A stretch of 64,000 bases of DNA from an uncultured Lachnospiraceae bacterium (GTDB taxonomy: Bacteria > Bacillota > Clostridia > Lachnospirales > Lachnospiraceae), in NCBI GenBank assembly GCA_910578555.1, contig CAJTPS010000018.1, positions 13,331 to 77,330 on the forward strand, read 5' to 3'. Position numbers and translations under genes: made by a program. This document shows positions 52,829 to 62,759 of this stretch, in pieces. The notes beneath the pieces were generated by a model. It made no database searches, was not told the DNA's origin, and saw nothing but the letters and a program-made list of their open reading frames with translations. The first letter of the stretch is position 1. The number at the start of each line of letters is the position of its first letter.

Positions 52829-52853
52829 CAGCCGGGAACGGCTGTTTTGTTTT
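52829..52853 (+). terminator. Hairpin with T-rich tail after the relaxase gene
   Basis: CAGCCG and CGGCTG with loop GGAA, followed by TTTTGTTTTG. The stem is short, so termination may be partial. Confidence 0.5.
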
Positions 52854-52930
52854 GCCCAAAGCGGGCAGGACAGGAGTTTCATGTGCGCCTGCACATAAAT
52901 CCGCATGGATAGCGGGAAAGGGGGTTTTTA

Positions 52931-54070
52931 ATGCAGGAACGGACGGTGCTTAGCGGCATGGACCTGAAAGCATATCTTGGCAGGTTAAAACAGAACCCGA
53001 AGTATACGGAGGAAATCTTAAAACTGATAGAAGATGACCTGCGTTTCGGTCTGACAAAGGAGGAAACAGAGGAATACAGCAGCGGCAGGTACGATTACAG
53101 GCAGATGCGTGTGTATTCAAAGTGCTTGCGGAACAATTACAGCAAAGAAGAAAAAGCTGCAATCCTGAAAGAAGGGTTAAGCGGCGAGCAGATGGCGGTT
53201 GCGCTGGAATTTTATGAAAAAGGCGTCCCGATGGAAACTATAAGCGGGGTGCTTGCCAGTGCAGAAAATACGGCGTACACCATGAAACGTCTCTTTTCAC
53301 AGGTGCTAAGCAAGGCAAAAGAGGCAGAACCGGCAGGCGGTCAGGATATGGCATACGCAAAGGAGCTTATGGAACAGATCCGTGAGGTGGTGGAGAAAAT
53401 TTCATGGCAGGAAAAACGCTATGACGCCTTAAATGAGAAGCTTAAAGAGATTGGAACGGCGGGGCAGGATGCACAGGTTCAGGGCAATCTTATCGCACAG
53501 CTTTCCGAAAAGGACAGAATGCTGGAAAAGCAGCAGAACGAGCTGAACGAGGCAAGGGTGGCGTCTGTAAAACTGCGCGGGGAGATGGAAGAAATGAGAA
53601 AGGAGATGAAAGCGTTGGAGGAACAGCTAAAAAAGGCAGAAAAGGCAGAAGCGGCAGCACCAAAAGAACCGGAAAAGGAAGAAAAGCCGGAAAAACAGAC
53701 AGAGGGCAGTGCGCCCGGTGTGCCGGAATCAGCGCTTTACCCCGGAATCGAATACCATGCTGCAGTAGTGGATAAAGACGGCAATATTGTCCGGTTTGTC
53801 CCGGTGGAGCGCATGGAGAGGAAAGACCGGGGAAGTGTGATGAGTTCCATGTTCTCACGGCTGTTCTTTAAAAAGAAAATGGACATCGTAAAGCTCCTTG
53901 CGGAAAAGGACCTTTCGCCGGAACAGCTTGTGCAGATAAGGTGTGCCATTGAAAAGGGGCTGTCAGAGAAGCAGTTGCTTGTGCTGATCAACAACAAAAT
54001 CCCGGCGGTGCAGATGGAGGAGATCATAAACATCGCTGTCTATGAAAATAAGATGAAGGAGGGGCAGTAA
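52931..54070 (+). CDS. Hypothetical coiled-coil protein of the transfer region
   Basis: The 379-residue product has a helical N-terminal domain (MDLKAYLGRLKQNPKYTEEI, QMAVALEFYEKGVPMETISG), a long coiled coil (about 190-255; LEKQQNELNEARVASVKLRG), a Lys/Glu/Pro linker and a C-terminal helical domain. No membrane segment. ATG 52931 follows AAAGGGGGTTTTTA. Its last base overlaps the next gene. Similar proteins accompany relaxases in Firmicutes elements, but the function is unknown to me. Confidence 0.65.
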   Translation: MQERTVLSGMDLKAYLGRLKQNPKYTEEILKLIEDDLRFGLTKEETEEYSSGRYDYRQMRVYSKCLRNNYSKEEKAAILKEGLSGEQMAVALEFYEKGVPMETISGVLASAENTAYTMKRLFSQVLSKAKEAEPAGGQDMAYAKELMEQIREVVEKISWQEKRYDALNEKLKEIGTAGQDAQVQGNLIAQLSEKDRMLEKQQNELNEARVASVKLRGEMEEMRKEMKALEEQLKKAEKAEAAAPKEPEKEEKPEKQTEGSAPGVPESALYPGIEYHAAVVDKDGNIVRFVPVERMERKDRGSVMSSMFSRLFFKKKMDIVKLLAEKDLSPEQLVQIRCAIEKGLSEKQLLVLINNKIPAVQMEEIINIAVYENKMKEGQ

Positions 54071-54465
54071 TGGGGCTGATTGCAGTAACAGAAACGGCGG
54101 AACTGTTCCGGCAGAAAAATATATCCATGACAGAGAGGGACAAGGAGTTTGTGGTACAGTTTGCTTTTCGGACAAATGACAGGGAACTGACAAACAAGCT
54201 GATTGACGAGCTTACGGAGGCAGGTGCGGACAGGGATGCCATATGCAGGAAATACCAGACACTCACAGGCTTTACGCCGGACTGGGTACAGCGGATTGAA
54301 AACCTGCTCATTTCGCTTGAAATGTACCGTGTGCAGGAAGAACAGGCAGTAAAGACCTTATCGGAACTGCTGTCTGCCTGCGGCATTTCCATGAGTGAGG
54401 ATGAGATCAGGCGGACGGATACCGTACAGATGCAGGCGAGAGTTAAGAGAGAGGCAAGTTTATAG
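54070..54465 (+). CDS. Hypothetical protein (131 aa)
   Basis: This protein (MGLIAVTETAELFRQKNIS, FVVQFAFRTNDRELTNKLID, ELLSACGISMSEDEIRRTD) is helical and soluble. ATG overlaps the stop of the upstream gene (TAATG), so translation is coupled. No domain recognised. Confidence 0.6.
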   Translation: MGLIAVTETAELFRQKNISMTERDKEFVVQFAFRTNDRELTNKLIDELTEAGADRDAICRKYQTLTGFTPDWVQRIENLLISLEMYRVQEEQAVKTLSELLSACGISMSEDEIRRTDTVQMQARVKREASL

Positions 54466-54479
54466 GAGGTGTCGGCTGA

Positions 54480-55265
54480 ATGGAGCAGGAAATGGAAGCT
54501 GCCGGGGAAAACAGCGTGGCAGCATGGTATCGTGAGGAATTTAAAAAACCTTTGGAAGAAATTTATGAGGATATTTTCTTCCGGATGGACAACTTTGAAG
54601 GAGAGGAATGGTACGGCGATATAGAGATTTATGCCGGAATCGGAGTGTGCCAGCCCGAACCGGAACATTTGGAAACCGTCCAGAAGGCATTGAAGATCCT
54701 GGGGTATGAAACGCATGTCATTAACCGTGATGGAAAGAGATACCTTTTACCCGGTGAGTATTGTGATAGGGAAAAGCTGATAGTCCGTTCTGAAAAATCA
54801 TTGAAGGAAACAAAACAATATAAGGAACGGGAAGGGGCAGGGGAAGAAAATTATGAAATCACCTGTATTTTAATAAAAGGAAGTCCGGAAAAACCGGAGG
54901 ATGTGATTGCTTATGCAGAGCAGGCAGATGAATATCTCATATTGTACCCGTTGGAAAAGTCGCAGGAAGCAGAACGTTCATTTGGGTTTCACTTTGACAG
55001 TGAGGTGTTTTTCCCACTGGAAAAGGGTTATGACATTATTTTTATGACAGCCGAACGGCACTATGATATTTGGACGATGCTTGGGGAGTATGAGGAAGAA
55101 AAAGTTCTGCATGGGCAGGGGTTTGGGAAGTATCTGGAATACTGCAAAGAGAATATGATTACGACAGATTATTTGCAAAAGGAAACTTCCTATTTTGGTG
55201 CAGATTTAGAATCCCTTTACAGGCAGAAACTGAAAAGGGCAGAGATTAACAAAGGTGCAAGATAA
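54480..55265 (+). CDS. Hypothetical acidic protein (261 aa)
   Basis: The product (AAWYREEFKKPLEEIYEDIF, WYGDIEIYAGIGVCQPEPEH, YDIIFMTAERHYDIWTMLGE) is acidic with mixed alpha/beta character. It has no signal peptide. ATG 54480 follows ATAGGAGGTGTCGGCTGA. No family recognised. It sits between relaxase-linked genes and the PcfB-like gene. Confidence 0.6.
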   Translation: MEQEMEAAGENSVAAWYREEFKKPLEEIYEDIFFRMDNFEGEEWYGDIEIYAGIGVCQPEPEHLETVQKALKILGYETHVINRDGKRYLLPGEYCDREKLIVRSEKSLKETKQYKEREGAGEENYEITCILIKGSPEKPEDVIAYAEQADEYLILYPLEKSQEAERSFGFHFDSEVFFPLEKGYDIIFMTAERHYDIWTMLGEYEEEKVLHGQGFGKYLEYCKENMITTDYLQKETSYFGADLESLYRQKLKRAEINKGAR

Positions 55266-55281
55266 TTAGGAGGTGGTAAAT

Positions 55282-56424
55282 ATGGCGGAAGAGATACAGG
55301 AGGCAGTCCAGATTATCCGTGTCGGCTATGACGGGATAGAGATTGCGATGAAAGTCTGCGGCGGCACCATAGCGGGGATGAAAAAGGCGCTGGATTTTCT
55401 GATTGCGGTCATGGACCATGAGAAAACATTGGGAAAAACAGACATGCGCAGGCTTCTTATGAAAGGCGGGGACTTGCAGGTGTTCCAGTTCCCCACGGAG
55501 GACAGGGCAAAAGTGGAGAAGATGGCGAAAAAATACGGACTTCTTTATTCCGTCCTGCCCGACATCAACAAGGCAGACGGCATGAGCGAAATCATCTTCC
55601 ACACGGAGGCAGTCCCACGGGTGAACATGATGATACAGAAATTAAAATCCGGCAGGATCGCCACGTTTGACGATTACCTGAAAAACGGTGATGAAAAGGA
55701 AATGGATAAAGTGCTGTCCTTTCTTAAAGAGCAGAAAAAGGGAAACGATAACCTCCACACTGAGGAAGCGGCAAGGGCGGGCGAGGCGCTCGAAGGGCTG
55801 ATTGAAAAAGTCGGCAGCTATGCGATGGAGAAAAAAAGCATCAGTGTGGAGGAAGTAAAGGAGAATTTCAGCCTTGAAAACGAACAGGCGGAAAACGTCG
55901 TGGGGCAGCTTGAGCGGATCGGTGCCATTTCCAAAGAGGAAAATGGAAAGCATAAGGTGCTGATGGACAAGGAGCGGTTTTTAAGCAGCATGAAAGGCTA
56001 CCGTGAACTTGCGCAGCGTGTGCAGGCAGTAGCCGCCGCACAAAACCCTGACCTTACGGACATCACCATTACAAAGAAACTGATAACGGAGGAAAATGAC
56101 CATGCCATAAAGACAAGGATACCGGGGACATGGGGCGAAAACGCTCAGTATGTATGGATCAACAAGGATAAGGCAATGGAAATCCATGAGGGCAAGACCA
56201 TACTGACCTTTCTTGACCGTGACAAGGATTACAAGATTTATTCCGCAGACAACCGGGTAGTCGCAACCATGAAAGGGAAGGAACTGTATGAAGGGCATTA
56301 TGACAGCGTAGGTGCGGAAGTGCGGAAACGCTATGCAGACGTGGAACGGAAGGCAAAGGAAAAAGAGAATATGAGGAAGAAAAAGCCTGCACCGAAAAAA
56401 GCGCCTGCGCCCTCAAAGAGGTAG
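55282..56424 (+). CDS. PcfB/DUF3801-like conjugation protein
   Basis: The 380-residue protein has an N-terminal PcfB-like domain (IRVGYDGIEIAMKVCGGTIA, LMKGGDLQVFQFPTEDRAKV, KYGLLYSVLPDINKADGMSE). PcfB of pCF10 is a relaxosome-processing protein that contacts the coupling protein. The C-terminal half is an extra alpha/beta region ending in Lys/Pro/Ala. ATG 55282 after TTAGGAGGTGGTAAAT. It lies 6 bp before the coupling protein gene, the order expected for pcfB-pcfC. Confidence 0.8.
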   Translation: MAEEIQEAVQIIRVGYDGIEIAMKVCGGTIAGMKKALDFLIAVMDHEKTLGKTDMRRLLMKGGDLQVFQFPTEDRAKVEKMAKKYGLLYSVLPDINKADGMSEIIFHTEAVPRVNMMIQKLKSGRIATFDDYLKNGDEKEMDKVLSFLKEQKKGNDNLHTEEAARAGEALEGLIEKVGSYAMEKKSISVEEVKENFSLENEQAENVVGQLERIGAISKEENGKHKVLMDKERFLSSMKGYRELAQRVQAVAAAQNPDLTDITITKKLITEENDHAIKTRIPGTWGENAQYVWINKDKAMEIHEGKTILTFLDRDKDYKIYSADNRVVATMKGKELYEGHYDSVGAEVRKRYADVERKAKEKENMRKKKPAPKKAPAPSKR

Positions 56425-56430
56425 CAGCCT

Positions 56431-57584
56431 ATGGTGCAGAACAAGAAAAAAGTGTCTGTATGGTTCGTCGTATTGGGGGCGGTGCTGTGCGCCTATGCGG
56501 GCTATCTCTTAAACGGCGCATGGGAGCCGGGAATGGAAATGAATGCCTTTCTGGAGTCCTTCAACCGTGTGTGCGCCGAACCATTTGCAGATTATTATAA
56601 TGAAACAACCTTAAAAGCGGTAGTGATAGCCTTAATTGTCTATGCTACCGCCCTTTTAATGTATGTCACAAGCCAGCGGAATTTCATGCCGGGAAAGGAA
56701 TTTGGAACGGCAAGGTTTGAATCTCCGCAGATGGCAAACAAGATACTGGCTGACAAGGACGAGAATTTCAACCGTATCCTGAGCCAGAACGTGAAGATGT
56801 CATTAAACTTCCGTCGGCTGAAACTCAACGGCAACATTTTAATCTGCGGCGGTTCCGGTGCAGGAAAGACCTTTTATGAGGTAAAGCCGAACCTGATGCA
56901 GATGCCGCATAACTGTTCCTTTATCTGTACCGATCCCAAAGGGGAAATCTTACGGAGCTGCGGGGAGATGTTAAAAAACAACGGTTACAGCGTAAAGGTC
57001 ATAAACCTTCTGGAAATGGAAAAGTCGGACTGTTACAATCCCTTTTCCTATATCCGTGAGGAAACGGATGTGGTGAAGCTGATTACGAACCTTATCAGCA
57101 ATACCACGCCAAAGGGCGCAACACCCTCCGATCCGTTTTGGGAGAAGGCGGAGGGGCTGTTCTTACAGGCAATCTTCTATTATGTGTGGCTGGAAGAACC
57201 GCCCGCAAGGAGGAATTTTGAGACAGTCTTACAGCTTCTGGGGGAGGCGGAAGTGACAGAACAGAATAAACCGTCAAGACTGGACGTGCGCATGAAATTC
57301 CTTGAGGAAACATCAAAGCTCGGTGCGGCGCACCCTGCGGTGAAACAGTACAACAAATGTATGCGTGGTGCGGGCGATACCGTCCGTTCCATTATCATCA
57401 GTGCCAACTCCCGTCTTGCGTTTCTCGAAAACAAGCAGGTATTAAGGCTTTTGTCAAGAGATGACCTTGACCTTGCGGAACTTGGGATTGGCGTGAACGG
57501 GGACGGGGAGACGAAAACGGCGCTGTTCTGCGTCATACCGGATTCTGACAAGTCCTATAACTTCATCATCGGAATGCTTTACAC
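56431..57584 (+). CDS. VirD4/PcfC-type coupling protein, exon 1
   Basis: This is the first part of a coupling ATPase that brings the relaxosome to the type IV secretion channel. It shows two N-terminal membrane helices (VWFVVLGAVLCAYAGYLL; ALIVYATALLMYV), the entry to the ATPase domain and Walker A ICGGSGAGKTFYEVKP. The coding sequence ends after the first two bases of an ACG codon at 57584, where the group II intron begins. Unspliced, the frame reads through a few intron codons and stops at 57612. Spliced to 60161-61241 it makes a 744-residue protein in frame. Confidence 0.9.
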
Positions 57585-58229
57585 GTGCGCCCATAAGGCC
57601 AGGCGCTACTAAATCCGGCCGTGGCTTTTTTGAAAATCTGCTGTGAGAAAGCAGTAGGTAAAATACCATGCGGTTCGCCGCAGCCTATCATCCCCCGACT
57701 TATCTGAAATGGGAAACCTGACAGGGAGTGTAGCATGTCGGAGAGTGCGTAGCCGCAAGTTCCATGCGGTGTACAAGGCACAATAGGATGAAAAATTGCA
57801 TATGAGGATGAAAGCTATACTGCCTGCTGGATAGCCGTGAGTAGGGTCTATGATCGCTCCTGGCGTAGTGGAACTGAATCCGCCAGTGTCCCGGTAGCAA
57901 GCCTGAGTGTAGGGGAGCTATGTGGTATTCGGGGCAGACAAGTCACAGGATAAGTGATAGAAACGGCGAAAGTCCCATCCGACAATGCAATAATCTCATG
58001 TTTCATGAAAGCTAAATGGGGATTGCCTAAAGTGGAACGCCTGCAAAGGCTATGAGAACTATGCGAAAAGTGGCTCTGAATATCCACCATGGTAACACAG
58101 CTCCAATAGTAGTCTGAGAACCCTGAAATGACAGGGAATGCCGTAAACCGGATGCGGGAAAGCCGCTCACATGGCGAAGTGGAGCAGTCTACTACTCAAT
58201 ATAAAATAAGGAAAGGTGTGGGAGACACT

Positions 58230-60053
58230 ATGAGAAGTCCAGAAGTTATATTGAAAAACTTGGAATCAAAAACAAAAGACAAATCGTACAGGTTTGAAAG
58301 GCTTTACCGGAACTTGTACAACCCGGAGTTTTACCTGTTGGCATACCAGAAGATTGCCGCTTCTGAAGGGAGCATGACCGCTGGAACCGACGGGAACACC
58401 CTGGACGGTATGGGTATGGCGAGAATCAACAGAATCATCGAATCGCTGAAAGACCACTCATACCAGCCACAGCCAGTACGGAGAACGTACATTGCAAAGA
58501 AAAACAGCGATAAGAAACGGCCGCTCGGTATACCGTCAACCGACGACAAGATCGTGCAGGAGGTTGTAAGGGTATTGCTGGAGGCTATCTATGAATCCAA
58601 CTTTTCCGAACATTCCCACGGGTTCAGGCCAGACCGCAGCTGTCACACCTGTCTGGGGGAGATAAAAAGAACCTTCACAGGGACGAAATGGTTTGTGGAA
58701 GGGGACATCAAAGGCTGTTTTGATAACATCGACCACCATATACTGATTAACATTATCAGGAAAAGAATCAAGGATGAAAGTTTTGTGGAGCTGCTCTGGA
58801 AATTTTTAAGGGCAGGCTACCTTGAGGAATGGGAGTACAACACCACCTACAGCGGTGCGCCGCAGGGTTCGGGTGTCAGTCCCATACTTGCCAACATCTA
58901 TCTCAACGAATTGGACATATTCGTTGAAAATCTAAAAAAGGAGTTTGACAGGCAGGAATCCTATAGGAAGCCACAGAAGGCATACTCCCAGACGCTGGGT
59001 TTGCTGGGATATTGGAAGAAGAAGCTGAAAACTGCCAAATCAGAAAATGATGAAGCAGGGATGGCAAAGGCAAAAGGGAGAATTAAAGAACTCTATGCAA
59101 AGCTAAGAGTAACTCCATGCTACGAAGCCATTGATGAAAGATTTAAGAAAATCCAGTATTCACGCTATGCAGATGATTTTGTGATTGGTGTTATCGGCTC
59201 AAAAGCGGACACAGAGGAGATAAAAAAGAGGGTTGGAGATTTCCTGAAAGGGGAACTGAACCTAATCATGTCAGATGAAAAGACAAAAATCACACACTCT
59301 GCGGAATTGATACGCTTCCTGGGCTACGACCTTTCTGTGTCAAGAAGCAAGGACTGTATGCGTGACAAGAACGGCAACCTAAAACGGGCATGGTACGGAC
59401 AGGTCAAACTATACGTGCCAAAGGAAAAATGGTTCAGTAAGCTGATGGAATATCAGGCAATGTATATCAAGAAATGCAAAAACGGACAGGAATTGTGGAA
59501 ACCAACCTACAGAGGGAAATTCATCAACATGCCGGATGCGCAGATTGTCAGCCAATTCAATGCTGAAATCAGGGGCATATACAATTATTACCGCCTCGCA
59601 GGGAATGTGTCGGTGCTGGATAAATTTTACACCATTATGAAAGCAAGCCTATATAAAACTTTCGGCTGTAAATACCGCACAACGTACAAGCATATCTGCA
59701 AGAAATATAAGCGCAACGGTGAATTTATAGTCAAGTACAAGACCAAGAATGGAATGAAAGAAACAGTATTCTACCATGAAGGTTTTAGAAAGAATATGAA
59801 GCCAGCCCCGGAATTTGTGGATGTCATGCCGCATTACCGGAAGTATACGAAAAAGAACAGCCTTATCCGTAGGCTACAGGCTGGACAGTGTGAACTCTGT
59901 GGGAGAAAGACAGACGAGGTTATCATGCACCACGTCAGGAAATTAAAGGAGCTGAAAGGCGTTACGGAGTGGGAAAGGAAAATGATAGAAATCAGAAGAA
60001 AGTCCCTTGCGGTATGCCCGGAATGCTTCAAAATAATAAAAATTCAAGTTTAG
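58230..60053 (+). CDS. ltrA: Group II intron reverse transcriptase/maturase with HNH-like domain
   Basis: The 607-residue intron protein assists splicing and retrohoming. It has RT motifs (KRPLGIPSTDDKIVQEVVRV, HGFRPDRSCHTCL, WFVEGDIKGCFDNIDHHIL, GAPQGSGVSPILANIYLNEL), the catalytic SRYADDFVIGV, a domain X/maturase region, and a C-terminal HNH-type endonuclease (CELCGRKTDEVIMHHVRKLK). The last metal-binding part reads CPECFKIIKIQV, lacking the His residues usual after the second Cys pair, so nuclease activity may be reduced. A longer frame opens at 58128; ATG 58230, with GGAAAGGTGTGGGAGACACT before it, gives the usual N-terminus (MRSPEVILKNL). Confidence 0.92.
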   Translation: MRSPEVILKNLESKTKDKSYRFERLYRNLYNPEFYLLAYQKIAASEGSMTAGTDGNTLDGMGMARINRIIESLKDHSYQPQPVRRTYIAKKNSDKKRPLGIPSTDDKIVQEVVRVLLEAIYESNFSEHSHGFRPDRSCHTCLGEIKRTFTGTKWFVEGDIKGCFDNIDHHILINIIRKRIKDESFVELLWKFLRAGYLEEWEYNTTYSGAPQGSGVSPILANIYLNELDIFVENLKKEFDRQESYRKPQKAYSQTLGLLGYWKKKLKTAKSENDEAGMAKAKGRIKELYAKLRVTPCYEAIDERFKKIQYSRYADDFVIGVIGSKADTEEIKKRVGDFLKGELNLIMSDEKTKITHSAELIRFLGYDLSVSRSKDCMRDKNGNLKRAWYGQVKLYVPKEKWFSKLMEYQAMYIKKCKNGQELWKPTYRGKFINMPDAQIVSQFNAEIRGIYNYYRLAGNVSVLDKFYTIMKASLYKTFGCKYRTTYKHICKKYKRNGEFIVKYKTKNGMKETVFYHEGFRKNMKPAPEFVDVMPHYRKYTKKNSLIRRLQAGQCELCGRKTDEVIMHHVRKLKELKGVTEWERKMIEIRRKSLAVCPECFKIIKIQV

Positions 60054-60063
60054 TTAGTAGATG

Positions 60064-60160
60064 GAGAGCCGGATACGCCGAGAGGTGTCCGTCCGGTTCG
60101 GGAGGGGGAAGGTTGAAACCTACCGGAGTAATCCGGCAAGGCGCAACCAACCTACCTCAT
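60064..60160 (+). other. Group II intron domains V and VI
   Basis: Domain V begins GAGCCGGA (catalytic AGC triad at 60065-60067) and closes with TCCGGTTC near 60099. Domain VI follows, with complementary GAAGGTTG and CAACC/CC segments and an unpaired A expected near the 3' side; the intron ends ...CTCAT at 60160. Confidence 0.8.
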
Positions 60161-61241
60161 GCAGATTTTTCAAGAGCTTTACTATCAGGCGGACTTCAAC
60201 TGCGGCGGGCGGCTTCCGATCCATGTCACCTTCATGCTCGACGAATTTGCAAACGTCGCACTGCCGGATGATTACTGCTCCCTTCTGTCAACCATGAGGT
60301 CCAGAGAAATTTCCAGTATCATCATTATCCAGAATTTTGCCCAGTTAAAGGCGCTTTTCAAGGATACATGGGAAACCATTCCGGGCAACTGCGACACGTT
60401 CATCTATCTTGGCGGCAATGAGCAGAGTACGCACAAGTATGTTTCGGAACTGCTTGGCAAAGGCACGATTGACAAGAAATCAAGCGGCGAGACAAAGGGC
60501 AGGCAGGGAAGCTCAAGCCGTAATTATGACGTGCTTGGCAGGGAGCTTTTCACGCCGGACGAAGTGCGGAAACTGGACAATAAAAAGTGCATTATCTTTA
60601 TCCGTGGTTTTGATCCGATTATGGACAACAAATTCATACCGTTCGGACACCCGGCATTTAACCAGACCGCCGACGGGAAAGGGGAGCCATATGTCCATGT
60701 CCCAAACAGCGTAAAAGGCGGGCAGGCACAGTCTTATCAGCTTTTGACGCCAAAGGCGCTTTCCTATTATGAGGGGCTGAAAAAGAAAGGCGAGAATGTC
60801 TACATTGACAAAATCGACTATAAGGACTTTGAGCTTCTCACGGACGCTGGCATGAAGAAACGCTTCATCAGCATGGAGGAACAGGAACAGAAAGAACAGC
60901 TTAACAGGGAACAGGACAATGAACTCATGTACGCACCAGAGGAACCGGAGGCAGCGGAGCCGGGGCAGGCGGCAGGGAAAACGGAACAAAAACAGGCTGT
61001 GGCAAAAGCGGCTGCACCGGAACAGGCGGCAGCGGGGCGCAGGATTGAAGGCGAGGATACCATTATGAACCGTATGGCACAGTGGAAGTATTCCAAAGAG
61101 CAGAAAGACGAGCTGCATAAGATGATTGCGCTCGGTATGCCCACAAAGACCATACTGGCGGTATTCTACCCGGAAACGGATGTCATAAAGATGCGTGAGA
61201 TCAGAAAGACATTCCAGACAGTAAGGCATTCAGAAAATTAG
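60161..61241 (+). CDS. VirD4/PcfC-type coupling protein, exon 2
   Basis: This is the second part of the coupling ATPase. It continues the frame as QIFQELYYQADFNCGGRLPI and contains the Walker B region VTFMLDEFANVALPDDY followed by SIIIIQNFAQLKALF, as in VirD4/TraG proteins. The C-terminal portion has an acidic Ala/Glu/Pro linker (EEPEAAEPGQAAGKTEQ) and a final helical domain (KEQKDELHKMIALGMPTKTI). An ATG at 60159 spans the splice junction and has no ribosome binding site, so this part is not expected to be made alone. Confidence 0.9.
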
Positions 61242-61381
61242 GGGCAGTCCCCAATGGAAAGGCGGTGGTTAAAGCAGCAGCGCATCGGGGAAAGCCCGAT
61301 TAAACAGTATTCCGGGGAAAACCCGTTTTGATAGAGCAGCCAGTAACAATTAAAAACCAATATGAAAAGGAGATTATTTTT

Positions 61382-61771
61382 ATGCGTAGAACAGAGATTA
61401 TTTCAGAGACAATGGCAGCAGGCACACAGGCAGCAGAGGCAAAGGCAGGAAAGGGCAGGTTATCAGGGGCAAAAAAAGCAGTGACGGCATTCTGCGGTGC
61501 GGCATACTTTGCAGTCAATGGACTGCCTATGACGGTGTTTGCGACAGGCGGCGGAACAGGTGCGATCACACAGCCGCTTGACAACTTAAAAACGCTCGTG
61601 ATTGCGGTCATCGGTGCGGTGGGTGTCATTATTCTTGCAAAGAACGTCATGGAATTTGCACAGGCATACCAGCAGCAGGATTCCTCAACCATGAACTCGG
61701 CGCTCAAGGGCATTGTAGCCGGGGTTATGATGGCAGGCATTTCTACGGTCCTTTCCTTCCTCGGCTTCTAA
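61382..61771 (+). CDS. Maff2/pilin-like small membrane protein
   Basis: The 129-residue protein has a basic N-terminus, a signal-like helix (AVTAFCGAAYFAVNGLPMTVF) and two further membrane helices (LKTLVIAVIGAVGVIILAKN; KGIVAGVMMAGISTVLSFLG). This is the layout of Maff2 and VirB2-like pilin subunits in Clostridia conjugative elements. ATG 61382 follows AAAAGGAGATTATTTTT. It lies between the coupling protein and VirB6-like genes, supporting a channel or pilus role. Confidence 0.75.
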   Translation: MRRTEIISETMAAGTQAAEAKAGKGRLSGAKKAVTAFCGAAYFAVNGLPMTVFATGGGTGAITQPLDNLKTLVIAVIGAVGVIILAKNVMEFAQAYQQQDSSTMNSALKGIVAGVMMAGISTVLSFLGF

Positions 61772-61892
61772 GCGGCAAAAGACATTACAGGCTGTAAATA
61801 CAGGCTGTCCATGCAGCCGGAAGAACGTACAGCGTGTGCGTTCTTCCGCAATGCAAAGGTCTGTACAGATATGAGAAAGAGGTGAGGACTAA

Positions 61893-62735
61893 GTGGATAT
61901 TTTTAAACTGGGGGAAAAGATACTGGACCTTCTGGAAATGGTGTTTGGTTTCTGGAACAACCAGGTAAGCCTTGTGTTTGCCCTGTTGGGGCAGTCCCCG
62001 GTAAGTTTTAAGGGCGGCGGTCCGTGGGGGCTGGTGGAAGGCATACAGCCCATCTTCGTTGCGGTGGGTTCTTCCCTTGTGGTGCTGTTTTTCGTGATAG
62101 GGTTCTGTTCGGAGAGCGTGGACGTGCGGGAGGAAATGCGCTTTGAGGTGATCCTGCGTATGCTGATACGGCTCGGACTTTCGGAATGGCTTGTAGCAAA
62201 CAACGTCACGATCATGAAGGCATTCTTCAATACAATCGGGAACCTTGTAAACGCACTGTCGGCGGGGAATTACACGACGCTTACCATTGACAGCACACAG
62301 GCACAGGTCATAAAAGATTTAGGTTTTGGAGAGGGGCTTATCATGCTGATACTGGCGGCGCTTTTGAGCGTCATTGTCATTATCTGTGGTTTCTTTATGA
62401 TATACACGGTGTATTTCCGTTTTTTAAAGATTATGGTAATTGTACCAATCGGTTCAATCGCTTTTTCCACGCTGGCGGGCAACCGGAACGTGGCAAATAC
62501 GGCAAGCACCTATGCCAAATATTTCTTATCCGTTGTGTTTGAGGCGGTCACGATGGCGCTGGCAATCATGCTGTGCAATGCGTTTATCAGTGCGGGGCTT
62601 CCGTCCTTTACAGGAAGTTACTCGGACTGGGCAAAGACGCTGATCTATCTGTGTGAGATGACCTTTACGATTGCCCTTACCGTGGGGAGCGTGAAAGGGG
62701 CGCAGTCGCTTACCAGCAAGGCATTAGGATTATAG
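61893..62735 (+). CDS. VirB6/TrbL-like polytopic membrane protein
   Basis: The 280-residue protein has about six membrane helices (for example IFVAVGSSLVVLFFVIGF, LIMLILAALLSVIVIICGF, VVFEAVTMALAIMLCNAF) and a soluble N-terminal stretch. VirB6/TrbL proteins form the inner-membrane part of the conjugation channel. It starts at GTG 61893 after GAAAGAGGTGAGGACTAA. The match is by topology and context rather than by a specific motif. Confidence 0.78.
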   Translation: MDIFKLGEKILDLLEMVFGFWNNQVSLVFALLGQSPVSFKGGGPWGLVEGIQPIFVAVGSSLVVLFFVIGFCSESVDVREEMRFEVILRMLIRLGLSEWLVANNVTIMKAFFNTIGNLVNALSAGNYTTLTIDSTQAQVIKDLGFGEGLIMLILAALLSVIVIICGFFMIYTVYFRFLKIMVIVPIGSIAFSTLAGNRNVANTASTYAKYFLSVVFEAVTMALAIMLCNAFISAGLPSFTGSYSDWAKTLIYLCEMTFTIALTVGSVKGAQSLTSKALGL

Positions 62736-62759
62736 CTTATTGATACGAGGGGGTGTGGG

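Larger units (their letters stand above)
57585..60160 (+). mobile_element. Group II intron inserted in the coupling protein gene
   Basis: The 2576-bp intron begins GTGCGCCC and ends in AT preceded by CCTACCTC, as group II introns do (GUGYG...AY). Removing it joins codon parts AC and G into Thr and restores LYTQIFQEL. The six bases before the 5' site, TTACAC (57579-57584), can pair with GTGTAG at 57907-57912 (five Watson-Crick pairs and one G-U), a plausible EBS1. It encodes a maturase at 58230-60053 and has a domain V at 60064-60099. Confidence 0.95.

Noticed and set aside
60159..61241. Independent gene starting at ATG 60159
   Set aside because: The ATG is formed by the last two intron bases and first exon base; there is no ribosome binding site and the frame is exon 2 of the coupling protein.
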